Shown here: positions 27,949 through 36,085 of the stretch, piece after piece
How the letters are laid out: every line of letters starts with the position of its first letter
Position numbering within the stretch: the first letter of the stretch is position 1
NCBI GenBank assembly: GCA_050260355.1
Contig: JBLNBZ010000083.1
Coordinates: forward strand, 1-64,000
From: CADEFX01 sp050260355
Lineage (GTDB): Bacteria; Pseudomonadota; Alphaproteobacteria; Rhizobiales; Hyphomicrobiaceae
DNA: 64,000 nt
Direction: 5' to 3'
Program-made: the position numbers and the translations under genes
Notes under the pieces: model-generated
The model's input: the letters and a program-made list of their open reading frames with translations, nothing else
Databases searched by the model: none
Told to the model about the DNA's origin: nothing

Positions 27949-28311
27949 TACCCCCTTCCCCTGCCCGAATGCGGACTGTGCCGATGGCACAAAGGATTCC
28001 TGTCGCCGCATTGAAGCCGCCTATCGCCAACGTGTTCGGCTATGCCATGCAAACCGGTCTTATCGTACCGGACGCGCAAAAATGTGACCGAGGTCTGTCA
28101 AAACCCAGAACATGATCCGATGCACGCGCGCAACCCCGAGCCGCACGCTTTCCCCGCGAATTTTGCCACCCGCGTCAATCGGACTGCTGGCGCGCGACGC
28201 GCGCCCACAAAGCATCGAAGCCGCACTTGCGGCGTTGCACGCCGGTAGCGCGGCTTCGATAATCCCGGCCATTTGCGATCTCGCAGAAGACCGCTGGCCC
28301 TACTCTGTCGA
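27949..28311. other. Intergenic region between mini-lipoprotein gene and pal
   Basis: About 360 bp with no gene I can support. It holds a nested inverted repeat at 28214-28260 (listed) and the pal leader. A TTGACA occurs in the pal leader on the minus strand, but no good -10 follows at 16-18 nt. Confidence 0.55.
28214..28260 (-). terminator. Nested hairpin downstream of mini-lipoprotein genes
   Basis: Perfect 11-bp arms ATCGAAGCCGC and GCGGCTTCGAT enclose an inner hairpin GGCGT-TGC-ACGCC. It lies 52 bp past the stop of the downstream mini-lipoprotein gene. On the minus strand it is followed by GCTTTGTGG, only a weak T-run, so it could be a terminator, an mRNA-stabilising structure or a small structured RNA. 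Confidence 0.45.
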
Positions 28312-28443
28312 CTAGCGGGCCACCTGCTCGGTTGCCGGCACGTCACCAGCGCCGAGCTTCAGAGGCTCGTGTGGAACTTCCCTGCGACAAGCCCCCAAAG
28401 CGACTGCCGCAACAACGGCCGCAAGAACGATAGCGCTCTTCAT
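28312..28443 (-). CDS. Mini-lipoprotein A (43 residues)
   Basis: A 43-codon gene. The signal peptide (MKSAIVLAAVVAAVALGAC) ends in a lipobox L-G-A-C with Cys19. The mature part is only 25 residues: CRREVPHEPLKLGAGDVPA plus a short tail. Residues +2/+3 are Arg, not the Asp inner-membrane retention signal, so outer-membrane sorting is likely. AAGGGGGAC lies 6 nt before the ATG. It is a tandem paralogue of the gene 39 bp upstream; across the shared 19-residue core nine codons differ and all are synonymous. It lies between tolB and pal on the same strand. I do not recognise a named family. Confidence 0.8.
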   Translation of the reverse strand: MKSAIVLAAVVAAVALGACRREVPHEPLKLGAGDVPATEQVAR

Positions 28444-28482
28444 GGTAAGTCCCCCTTGAGCCCTGAATTGGACTGGACTAGG

Positions 28483-28623
28483 TTACTTTGCCACCTGAGT
28501 AGGAGCAGGCACATCACCCGCGCCGAGCTTCAGCGGCTCGTGCGGAACTTCGCGACGGCAGGCTCCCACAGCCACAGCCGCGATGATCGTTGCCAGAACG
28601 ATCGCGCCCTTCATAACCTGCAT
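28483..28623 (-). CDS. Mini-lipoprotein B (46 residues)
   Basis: A 46-codon gene, paralogous to mini-lipoprotein A. It begins MQVMKGAIVLATIIAAVAVG and has lipobox V-G-A-C with Cys22; the mature core CRREVPHEPLKLGAGDVPA is identical to A, and only the last residues differ (PTQVAK). AGGAG is well spaced before the first ATG at 28623; a second in-frame ATG at 28614 would give exactly 43 residues. It is the first of the pair, 271 bp downstream of the tolB stop. Its position makes a role with the Tol-Pal envelope machine possible, but that is inference from location. Confidence 0.8.
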   Translation of the reverse strand: MQVMKGAIVLATIIAAVAVGACRREVPHEPLKLGAGDVPAPTQVAK

Positions 28624-28894
28624 GTCTTCTCTCCTGATGCTTATTCGGCAATCGCCTTTACTGGCCTACCGGTGTCACCCGCTCAGATCAAGAAGAGAGG
28701 CAGTTTTCCAACTGCTTTCCCCACTTACAGATGCGAAAATGCCACGCCGGATCAGCACGATCCCCCACGTTCCGCCATTCGTCCGTTGAAGCCCGTTGAA
28801 GTGCGGCAACATGCAGGCGCGCGGCGCGAATTCCTTCCGCTTGCCCGGCGCCGAGTAAGCCATGCAAGCGGTAAATACGGCGTAAACGGAGGTG

Positions 28895-30238
28895 CTATTT
28901 CAGGAGCGGGGACCAGGCCGGATCGGAGGCGAAGGACGGCGTCGGAACCTGCCGCTCGTTGCGGCCGGTAAGATCGATTGTGTAGAGCTTGGGACCGCCG
29001 TTGGCCCCCGACAAATCACGAAAGAACATAAGAAAACGGCCGTTCGGAGCCCACGTCGGCCCTTCGTTGTGAAAGCCTTCCGTCAGCACACGCTCGCCGG
29101 CGCCGTCGAAGCGCATGACGCCGATCAGGAATCGGCCGGAGTGCTGCTTTGTGAACGCAATGTAATCGCCGCGCGGAGACCACACCGGCGTGGAGTAGCG
29201 GCCCTCTCCGAAGCTGATGCGGCGCGCCGACGATCCATCGGCGCCCATGACATAGAGCTGCTGAGTCCCCTCCCGATCCGACTCGAACACGATTTGCCGC
29301 CCGTCCGGGGCATAGCAAGGTCCAGTGTCGATCGCCTGGCCCTGCGTCAGCCGGCGCATCTGGCGCCCGCGCAGGTCCATCTCGAGAATCGCCGAGCCGC
29401 CGCCCTGCTGAAGACTCATCACCACCCGCTGCCCGTCCGGCGAGAAGCGCGGCGCGAACGTCATGTTCGGGAAGTCGCCGATCACCTCGCGCTGCCCCGT
29501 ATCCAGCCGCATGAGCACCACGCGCGGCTGCTCGCGGATGTAGGACATGTAGGTAATCTCTTGATTCGTCGGGCTGAAGCGCGGCGTGAGCACCAGCTCG
29601 TGGCCCTGCGAAAGCAGGCGCACGTTGAAGCCATCCTGATCCATGATGGCGAGCCGCTTGATCCGCTTGTCCTTGGGGCCGGTCTCGTCGACGAAGACGA
29701 TGCGCGTGTCGAAATAGCCCTTCTCGAGAGTGAGTTTTTCCCAGACCTGATCGGCGATGATGTGGCCGAGCCGCCTCCAGAACTGGGGCCCTATTGCAAA
29801 TGTGCCGCTCGCCACCTGCTTGCCGAGCACCACATCCCACAACCGGAAATCGGCGCGCACGCGGCCCTCGCCTGCCGGATAGGCGCGGCCGACCAGCAGG
29901 GCCTCGGCGCCCGAGCTGCGCCAGTCGGCGAATCGCGGCGGGGTGTTGAGATCGCTGATGCGTTCGATGAAGCCTCTGGGATCCAGCGGCTCGAACAAGC
30001 CCGAGCGCTCGAGGTCGGCCGAAATCACGTTGGCAATGCCGGCGGACAGCCGCTGGTCCTCACCCAGGAACTCAGGGATGGCGATCGGGCGCGGCTTCAG
30101 ATTGGCTTGGTCGACGTCGACCTGCAGGGGGCCGTGCTGTTGCGCCAGCGCCGGCGTTACCGCCCCCAGCACCGCGCTGGCGCCGAGGCGCAGGGCGGTG
30201 CGTCGCGAAAGAGGGAGCACAGGCGACGATTTTCGCAT
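28895..30238 (-). CDS. tolB: Tol-Pal system beta-propeller protein TolB
   Basis: 447 residues. TolB is a periplasmic protein that binds Pal and the TolA C-terminus. The N-terminus (KSSPVLPLSRRTALRLGAS) holds SRRTALRLG, resembling a twin-arginine motif, then a hydrophobic core ending ALAQ. The TolB N-terminal domain follows (PRPIAIPEFLGED), then WD40-like propeller blades with repeated GDYIAFTKQ, FAPRFSPDGQRVVMSL, TPVWSPRG-type units and a final DPAWSPLLK. Start at 30238 from the signal. It is 77 bp after tolA. Confidence 0.95.
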   Translation of the reverse strand: MRKSSPVLPLSRRTALRLGASAVLGAVTPALAQQHGPLQVDVDQANLKPRPIAIPEFLGEDQRLSAGIANVISADLERSGLFEPLDPRGFIERISDLNTPPRFADWRSSGAEALLVGRAYPAGEGRVRADFRLWDVVLGKQVASGTFAIGPQFWRRLGHIIADQVWEKLTLEKGYFDTRIVFVDETGPKDKRIKRLAIMDQDGFNVRLLSQGHELVLTPRFSPTNQEITYMSYIREQPRVVLMRLDTGQREVIGDFPNMTFAPRFSPDGQRVVMSLQQGGGSAILEMDLRGRQMRRLTQGQAIDTGPCYAPDGRQIVFESDREGTQQLYVMGADGSSARRISFGEGRYSTPVWSPRGDYIAFTKQHSGRFLIGVMRFDGAGERVLTEGFHNEGPTWAPNGRFLMFFRDLSGANGGPKLYTIDLTGRNERQVPTPSFASDPAWSPLLK

Positions 30239-30315
30239 CGAGGTGTCGTCTCGGGTTCGGGGTGCTGGTTGATGTGCTCGCAAGGTGTCGAAAGTTGGGA
30301 CTCGACGCCCCTGGC

Positions 30316-31476
30316 CTAAAACATCCGCTGCGGATCGAATGTCAATTCCATGAACTCCCACCCCCCATCGTACTTGTCAGGCGGCAGCGAGTAGGGCTCG
30401 CACTGGACCAGCGCGCGCACCGCACTGTCGGCTGCGTCCCGGAATAGCGGGGAGGCCACGCTGTTGACCACGCGCGGCGGGCCCATCAGCCTGCCGTCGC
30501 GCGTCAGCCGCACCTGCACCTTGACGATGATCTTGTCGATTCCGTCGAGCCCCGCATTGATGTTCCAGCATCGGCTCACGGCTTGGCGCATCAGCCCGGC
30601 GAGGAACGCCGCCTCGCTCGCCGAGATCGTTTGATCGCGGCCGTCGCGGTCGCCCATCACCGGCCCCTTGGCGTTGGTCGGATGGCTCGGCTGAGGTGCC
30701 GCTGCAGGCGCCGATTTGGGCTCCGACTTGTCGATCAGCGCGGACAACCGCTCGAGATCGAGCTTCGCCTTGGCCTCCGCCTCGCGCCGCTTCTTCTCCT
30801 CGGCCTTCCTCTTTTCCGCGAGCCGTTTCAGCTCGGCCTTGCGCTTCTCCTCCGCCATTCGCTTCTGCTCGGCCTTGCGGTGCTCCTCGGCCTTCTTTTG
30901 CTCCTCCAGCTTGCGCTGCTCCTCCGCCTTGCGCTGCTCCTCCGCCTTGCGTTCCTCCTCGGCCTTGCGCTGCTCCTCGAGCCGCTTCTGCTCGGCGAGC
31001 TTGTCGTCCTCGATCTTCTTCAGCTCCTCGGGCGTGGGGCCAGCCTCCTTGGCGAGCTCGGCAATCTTCTGCTCGAGCGCAGCCTTGTCGGGCTGAGCCT
31101 TCGGCTCGGCTTTAGGCGGCGGGGGCACGGGCTCGGCCGTCTTCTGCTCCACCGGCTTCTTTTCCTCGGGCTTTGCCTCCTCCTTGGGAGGTGGCGGCTC
31201 GTTGGCCGGTGGCGGAGGCGTCGCCACCAACGGCTTTGGCTTGGGCGTCTCCTTGGGCGTCTGCTCCACCTTCGGGCTTTCCTTGGCTACCGCCTCCTTG
31301 AGCTTGGAGTTGCGATTGCCGGCCCGCATCTTGGTCAGCTCGGACGGGGATATGAAATCGACGGCAACGGGCTCATAGCTCGGAGACGTGAGATCGCGCG
31401 CCGTCTGAATCGTGACGAGCGCCCACGCCAGCAGCCCGGCATGCAGCAGCAGAGAGACTGCGAGCCCGAGGTACAC
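30316..31476 (-). CDS. tolA: Cell-envelope integrity protein TolA
   Basis: 386 residues. TolA is the inner-membrane link that carries TolQR-generated motion to TolB and Pal. One N-terminal helix (YLGLAVSLLLHAGLLAWAL) carries the SH-type motif (LLLHAG) that contacts TolQR. A Pro/Lys-rich segment and a long helical Glu/Lys/Ala region of EEQRKAEEERKAE-type repeats (about residues 150-245) follow, then the TonB/TolA C-terminal domain (ISASEAAFLAGLMRQAVSRC, LVQCEPYSLPPDKYDG). The start is GTG at 31476, with GGAGG 9 nt upstream inside the end of tolR. The stop of tolR is 5 nt before it. Confidence 0.95.
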   Translation of the reverse strand: MYLGLAVSLLLHAGLLAWALVTIQTARDLTSPSYEPVAVDFISPSELTKMRAGNRNSKLKEAVAKESPKVEQTPKETPKPKPLVATPPPPANEPPPPKEEAKPEEKKPVEQKTAEPVPPPPKAEPKAQPDKAALEQKIAELAKEAGPTPEELKKIEDDKLAEQKRLEEQRKAEEERKAEEQRKAEEQRKLEEQKKAEEHRKAEQKRMAEEKRKAELKRLAEKRKAEEKKRREAEAKAKLDLERLSALIDKSEPKSAPAAAPQPSHPTNAKGPVMGDRDGRDQTISASEAAFLAGLMRQAVSRCWNINAGLDGIDKIIVKVQVRLTRDGRLMGPPRVVNSVASPLFRDAADSAVRALVQCEPYSLPPDKYDGGWEFMELTFDPQRMF

Positions 31477-31481
31477 CCCCT

Positions 31482-31946
31482 CTAGCCTCCGCTCTCGACC
31501 TCCGTGATCAGCGAGATCTTCTTGAAGCCCGCTTCCTTGATCCGGCCCATCACCTTGGCCACGAGGCCGTACTCGACGCTCTTGTCGCCCCTCACGAAAA
31601 TCGGCTCGTCGGCGCCGCCACGATTGCCGGCGACAGCATTGAGCTTGGGTCCGATCTCGTCGAGGCGCATCGGGGTCTTCTCCTCCTGGCCGAGGAATAC
31701 TTCACCCTGGCGTGTCACCGAGACAACGATCGGCTCTTTGTTGGTCTCGATCTGCTTGCCTTTGGCCTGCGGCAGCTCGAGCGGCACACCGACCGTCAGC
31801 AGCGGCGCCGTCACCATGAAGATGATCAACAGCACCAGCATGACATCGACAAATGGCGTAACGTTGATCTCGCTCATGGGCGCGCGCCTTTGCCGCCGCC
31901 CGCGGCGCCCGCCGCTGTGCCCCTGGAGGTTGACACTTGCTCCCAT
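31482..31946 (-). CDS. tolR: Tol-Pal proton-channel subunit TolR
   Basis: 154 residues of the ExbD/TolR family. A basic N-terminus (SGGRRGRRQRRAPMSEINV) precedes the single helix, PFVDVMLVLLIIFMVTAPLL, whose Asp (in FVDV) is the proton-carrying residue. A periplasmic domain with YGLVAKVMGRIKEAGFKKISLITE follows. Start at 31946, with GAGGACAGG upstream; the gap to tolQ is 10 nt. It works with TolQ as the ion channel that drives TolA. Confidence 0.95.
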   Translation of the reverse strand: MGASVNLQGHSGGRRGRRQRRAPMSEINVTPFVDVMLVLLIIFMVTAPLLTVGVPLELPQAKGKQIETNKEPIVVSVTRQGEVFLGQEEKTPMRLDEIGPKLNAVAGNRGGADEPIFVRGDKSVEYGLVAKVMGRIKEAGFKKISLITEVESGG

Positions 31947-31956
31947 ATGCCTGTCC

Positions 31957-32673
31957 TCAGGTGCGCACGTCGATCTGGCGCGACACGATCGCGGAGAACT
32001 CGTCGGCGAAAGCATCGAGCCGCTGACTGAGCCGGGTCGAGTCGGCGGCGAATTTGTTATAGGCGATAACGGCGGGAATGGCGGCGAGCAGGCCGAGTGC
32101 GGTCGCAAACAGCGCTTCGGCGATACCGGGCGCGACGACCGCGAGGCTCGTGTTCTTCGATGCGGCAATCGCCTGGAAGCTCGTCATGATGCCCCACACC
32201 GTGCCGAACAGGCCGACGAACGGCGCCGTCGAGCCGACCGTCGCCAGAAACAGCAGGCGCCTGTCGAGCCGCTCCATCTCGCGGCTGATGGTCACGTCCA
32301 TCACCTTCTCGACGCGAAGCTGGATGCCGCCCAGCGCCCTGATATTGCCTTCGACCGACCGCTTCCACTCCCGCATGGCGGCGACGAACAGAGCGCCCAT
32401 CGACAGCGTCTGCCCGCGCGACAGGCCGGTATAAAGCTCCTCGAGCGATTGGCCCGACCAGAAGAGCTGCTCGAAGCGATCCGCCTCCACCCGCGCGCGG
32501 CGGAAGGCGAACAGCTTTTCGACAATGATGGCCCAGGACCAGACGGAGGACAGCAGCAGCCCGATCATCACGAATTTGACGACCGGATGGGCCTGCATGA
32601 ACAGCTCGAGAAAGGATACGTGACTGGCACCGGCTGCGCCGATCGCGCCCTTCAAAACATCTGATGGATTCAT
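31957..32673 (-). CDS. tolQ: Tol-Pal proton-channel subunit TolQ
   Basis: 238 residues, MotA/TolQ/ExbB family. Three helices: about 25-45 (VVKFVMIGLLLSSVWSWAII), 133-160 (FLATVGSTAPFVGLFGTVWG) and 170-195 (APGIAEALFATALGLLAAIP). The GTVWG and TALGLLAAIPAVIAYN motifs are family hallmarks. It is the first gene of the tolQRAB unit and lies 283 bp downstream of ybgC. Start MNPSDVL at 32673 with GGAAC upstream. Confidence 0.95.
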   Translation of the reverse strand: MNPSDVLKGAIGAAGASHVSFLELFMQAHPVVKFVMIGLLLSSVWSWAIIVEKLFAFRRARVEADRFEQLFWSGQSLEELYTGLSRGQTLSMGALFVAAMREWKRSVEGNIRALGGIQLRVEKVMDVTISREMERLDRRLLFLATVGSTAPFVGLFGTVWGIMTSFQAIAASKNTSLAVVAPGIAEALFATALGLLAAIPAVIAYNKFAADSTRLSQRLDAFADEFSAIVSRQIDVRT

Positions 32674-32956
32674 GTCTGTTCCGTCGCTCCCACACGTACG
32701 GTGGGCATCCAACAGCCGAAGGCGGCCGGACGCGACGCGACCGGTGCCGTCCTGCCTCGACTTTCAACCGTTAGGTCCCGCAGTGCCCGCAGCTGCGGCA
32801 TGTTGCCCGCCAATGTGACTAAACTAGGGCTCTGACCGCGCTCGCGCCATGCCAGCGCCGAGCCTTCTCCAAGCAAATCCCGCCCCCCTGTTCAAGGGTC
32901 CGCATGCGCGCATCCGCCAGTGCGGTGTGCATCAGGCCCCGTCACATCCGGCGCGT

Positions 32957-33433
32957 TCAGCTCCGCGCCAACGCCTCGCGCATCATGCGGCCGAGCCGCT
33001 GCGGCTTGCCCGAGCGGCTGACGAGCACGACCATCACCTCGGCCTCGACTAGCCGCACGCCCTCGCGCGACACGGCCTGCGCGAGTCTCAGCGCGGCAGC
33101 ACCGATTTCCTTTACGCGCGTCTCCACCTCGAGAATATCATCGATCCGAGCCGGCTTGAGGAACTCGAGCTGCATGCGCCGCACGACGAAGGCGGCAGGC
33201 TCACGCCCGGTTGCCCCTGCATCGAGTGCGCGGTGATCGTTACCGAGCAGCCGCAGAAAGTCGGAGCGACCGCGCTCGCACCAGCGCACATAGGAGCCAT
33301 GGTACACCAGACCCGAGAAATCGGTGTCCTCGAAATACACGCGCACGGGAAGCACATGCCGGCTTCCCTCGGCATCGCGGATCAGGCGGCCGGCGAGGTC
33401 GGGCCAGGTCTTTGTACCGTCAGGCTCCGACAT
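32957..33433 (-). CDS. ybgC: YbgC-type acyl-CoA thioesterase
   Basis: 158 residues, hotdog fold. VYFEDTDFSGLVYHGSYVRW (near residues 32-51) contains the catalytic Asp and the HGSY segment of 4-hydroxybenzoyl-CoA-thioesterase-like enzymes, followed by ERGRSDFLRLLG. YbgC hydrolyses short- to medium-chain acyl-CoA and is found next to tol genes across proteobacteria; its envelope role is unsettled. The ATG at 33433 overlaps the 3' end of the preceding metallophosphoesterase gene by 14 bp, so the two are translationally coupled or co-transcribed. Confidence 0.92.
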   Translation of the reverse strand: MSEPDGTKTWPDLAGRLIRDAEGSRHVLPVRVYFEDTDFSGLVYHGSYVRWCERGRSDFLRLLGNDHRALDAGATGREPAAFVVRRMQLEFLKPARIDDILEVETRVKEIGAAALRLAQAVSREGVRLVEAEVMVVLVSRSGKPQRLGRMMREALARS

Positions 33434-34346
33434 GGATCAGCACGATCTCGGGCGGCACGCCGAGGCGCACCGGCAGCACGGAGCACCCGAGCCCGCCCGA
33501 CACGATCAGATTGCGGCCGTCCTCGACGATGTGGCCATAGGCATAGCGATTGCCGTACCGGGACGGGACAACCGGCGAGTAGCCGAGCAGACGCACCTGT
33601 CCGCCGTGCGTATGGCCCGAAAGGGTGAGCGCGACGCGATCGGGAACCGCGGGGAACACGTCCGGCTCGTGCGCCAGCAGGATGACCGGCGCATCGTCCT
33701 TCACCCGCGCCAGCGTGCCGGCGAGGTCATCGACGCCCCTGTATCTCCGCCGGCCGCCTGCACGATTGATGAGCGCAAGCTGGTCGGCCAGCCCCGCCAG
33801 CCAGAAGGCATGACCATCCTTCTTGAGCCGCGTTGCGTCGTTCTCGTAGACGGGGATGCCGGCACGCTCCAGCATGCGGCGGCCGAACACTGGACCCTTG
33901 CCCTCGCGCTGCGCGACGAGATCGTCCCACCAGTCGTGATTGCCGAGAATGGCATGCACGCCGAGCGGCGCCCGCAGGACGCTCAAGGCTTGCGACCACT
34001 CCTGCGCAGGCACCGGCTGGCCACCGTATGTCCGGCTTGCCGCAAAATCTCCGAGCAGGACGACGAGGTCGGGTTGCAGGGCATTGGTCTGCTCGGCAAT
34101 CGCGTGCACGCGCTCGACCGGCATGATCCATCCGCCGGCGTGAATATCGGCGAGCGCAGCGATGGTGAGCTTCAGCCCTTTGGGCCAGCCCCGAGGCACC
34201 ACGGTGCGGTGCACGACATCGAGGCGCCAGGCCGGCTCGATGGCGAACGCGTAGCTGCCGGTGCTCAGACCGGACATCGCCGCCGCACCCAGTCCGGTCA
34301 GCAGTTGGCGCCGCGAGAGGAAACGGCCGATGGCTTGCGTATGCAT
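33420..34346 (-). CDS. Tat-exported metallophosphoesterase (YkuE/YaeI-like)
   Basis: 308 residues. All five calcineurin-like metal motifs are seen: LADIHAGGW, GDFAASRTYG, GNHDWWDD, LAHEPDVF, SGHTHGGQ. The N-terminus has IGRFLSRRQLLTGLGAAAMS, a good twin-arginine signal, so the folded enzyme is probably exported with metals bound. YkuE/YaeI-type enzymes hydrolyse phosphodiesters or UDP-sugar lipids; the substrate here is unknown. Starts: ATG at 34346 chosen over a TTG seven codons upstream. It sits between ruvB and ybgC, where many relatives have ruvB directly followed by ybgC. Confidence 0.88.
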   Translation of the reverse strand: MHTQAIGRFLSRRQLLTGLGAAAMSGLSTGSYAFAIEPAWRLDVVHRTVVPRGWPKGLKLTIAALADIHAGGWIMPVERVHAIAEQTNALQPDLVVLLGDFAASRTYGGQPVPAQEWSQALSVLRAPLGVHAILGNHDWWDDLVAQREGKGPVFGRRMLERAGIPVYENDATRLKKDGHAFWLAGLADQLALINRAGGRRRYRGVDDLAGTLARVKDDAPVILLAHEPDVFPAVPDRVALTLSGHTHGGQVRLLGYSPVVPSRYGNRYAYGHIVEDGRNLIVSGGLGCSVLPVRLGVPPEIVLIHVGA

Positions 34347-34448
34347 AGAGAATCGTGAGGCGTTCAACGGTGTCTGCCCTTCACCCGCCCGGCGGCGCCG
34401 TACTTGCGATACGAATCGGGCATTTGCAAGCCGCCTCGACGACTGCCG

Positions 34449-35525
34449 TTAACCCGTGCCGGCCTTGCCCGGATCATCACCGGCTTCGCCCTCATCCGAT
34501 TCGAACATCGCGAATTGCGGGCTGGCGGTACGGGCCGGGCCCGTCAGACCAAGATGCCGGTAGGCCGTGAGCGTCAGAACCCGTCCGCGCGGCGTCCTGC
34601 TCAGGAACCCCTGCTGCAACAGATACGGCTCGACGATTTCCTCGAGCGCATCGCGCGGCTCCGACAGCGCCGCCGACAGCGTCTCGATGCCCACCGGCCC
34701 GCCGTCATAATTCTTGGCGATGCACATCAGATAGCGATGATCCAGCGCATCGAGTCCCAGACTGTCCACCTCGAGCTGCCGCAGGGCGCGATCGGCCACC
34801 TCGGCTGTGACGCGCTTTGCCCCTTCGACCGCGGCGAAGTCGCGCACACGCCGCAGCAGCCGTCCGGCAATGCGTGGCGTGCCGCGCGCCCGCCGCGCGA
34901 TCTCCTGCGCGCCGTCGGGACTCATCTCGACCTTCAGCACGCGGGCGCCGCGCGCCACGATCAGCTCGAGCTCGGCATGCGAGTAGAAATTGAGCCTGAC
35001 CGGAATGCCGAACCGGTCGCGCAGCGGCGTGGTCAGCAGTCCCGTCCTGGTCGTGGCGCCGATCAGCGTGAACTTGGCGAGGTCGATGCGCACCGAGCGC
35101 GCGGCGGGGCCTTCGCCGATCATGAGATCGAGCTGGAAGTCCTCCATGGCCGGATAGAGGATTTCCTCCACCGCCGGGTTGAGGCGATGGATCTCGTCGA
35201 TGAAAAGTACGTCGCGCTCCTCGAGGTTGGTGAGCAGCGCCGCAAGATCGCCCGCCTTGCTGATCACCGGGCCCGATGTGGCGCGAAAGCCGACGCCCAG
35301 CTCCTTGGCCATGATCTGCGCAAGCGTCGTCTTGCCGAGGCCCGGAGGCCCGGCAAACAGCACGTGATCCAGCGCGTCGCCGCGTCCCTTCGCCGCCTGG
35401 ATGAAGACGCGCAGGTTGGCGCGCGCCTGCTCCTGGCCGATGAAGTCCGTCAGCGACTGCGGACGCAAGCTGGCCTCCAGCGCGTCGGCATCTCCCCGGG
35501 ATCCGGTCACAAGGCGCTCGATCAT
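34449..35525 (-). CDS. ruvB: Holliday junction helicase RuvB
   Basis: 358 residues. The AAA+ motor that drives branch migration with RuvA. Walker A GPPGLGKTT, Walker B VLFIDEIHRL, sensor GATTRTGLLTTPLRDRFG, C-terminal winged-helix with LLRRVRDFA and QQGFLSRTPRGRVLT. Length and motifs are normal. It is separated from ruvA by about 950 bp holding a plus-strand thioesterase gene, so it needs its own promoter. Confidence 0.97.
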   Translation of the reverse strand: MIERLVTGSRGDADALEASLRPQSLTDFIGQEQARANLRVFIQAAKGRGDALDHVLFAGPPGLGKTTLAQIMAKELGVGFRATSGPVISKAGDLAALLTNLEERDVLFIDEIHRLNPAVEEILYPAMEDFQLDLMIGEGPAARSVRIDLAKFTLIGATTRTGLLTTPLRDRFGIPVRLNFYSHAELELIVARGARVLKVEMSPDGAQEIARRARGTPRIAGRLLRRVRDFAAVEGAKRVTAEVADRALRQLEVDSLGLDALDHRYLMCIAKNYDGGPVGIETLSAALSEPRDALEEIVEPYLLQQGFLSRTPRGRVLTLTAYRHLGLTGPARTASPQFAMFESDEGEAGDDPGKAGTG

Positions 35526-35608
35526 GCTTTGTTCGTGATCTTATTCGCCCCTCCGGTCAAGCCGGAGGCCTCGAACTCTACACTTCGGATTGCGACTGCG
35601 CTGCGATT

Positions 35609-36085
35609 GTGTGGCCGGCGGGCCTATGTGAAGCTGATCAGGCAGGCCAAGGAGGAGCGATTGAATTCCCCATCCCGAAAACGCTCGAGGAATGGAATGC
35701 CGCGGGCTCCGAGTACCTGCCCGGGCACCTCGGCATGACATTCCTCAAGGTCGAGCCTGGCGAGGTTGTCGCCCGGATGCCGGTGCGCAAGGCGCTCGAG
35801 GCATGGAACGGCTTCTTGCACGCGGGCGCCATCGTCTCGCTTGCGGATACCTGCTGCGGCTATGGCACGGTCAGAAGCCTGCCCGAGGGTGCCTCCGGCT
35901 TCACCACCGTCGAACTCAAGAGCAATTTTCTCGGCACGGCGCGCGATGGCGCGATCGTGTGCACCGCGCGGCCCCTGCATCAGGGGCGGACGACCCAGGT
36001 CTGGGATGCCTCCGTGGCGCCCGAGGCCGGCGGCAAAGCCATCGCGCATTTCCGGTGCACGCAAATGATTTTCTGGCCGAGATAG
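35609..36085 (+). CDS. PaaI-family hotdog thioesterase
   Basis: 158 residues from the GTG at 35609. The core NGFLHAGAIVSLADTCCGYG and FTTVELKSNFLGTA is a PaaI/DUF4442-type hotdog fold for acyl- or phenylacetyl-CoA hydrolysis; LGRT-like QGRTTQVWD is also typical. Family members usually begin near KTLEEWNAAGSEYLPGHLG, 24 codons after the GTG. An ideal AAGGAGG lies at 35649-35655, 4 nt before an in-frame ATT (35660), while no SD precedes the GTG, so an ATT start is quite possible. The gene lies antisense between ruvB and ruvA. Confidence 0.85.
   Translation: MWPAGLCEADQAGQGGAIEFPIPKTLEEWNAAGSEYLPGHLGMTFLKVEPGEVVARMPVRKALEAWNGFLHAGAIVSLADTCCGYGTVRSLPEGASGFTTVELKSNFLGTARDGAIVCTARPLHQGRTTQVWDASVAPEAGGKAIAHFRCTQMIFWPR

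Noticed and set aside
28675..28863. A 62-codon minus-strand frame between tolB and the mini-lipoprotein gene
   Set aside because: No SD, no hydrophobic or domain pattern, and mixed composition. It probably lies in the leader of the mini-lipoprotein genes.
30760..31010. Strongly repetitive DNA that could be taken for a tandem array or CRISPR
   Set aside because: It encodes the Glu/Lys/Ala helical region of TolA; units are imperfect, in frame, and without spacers.
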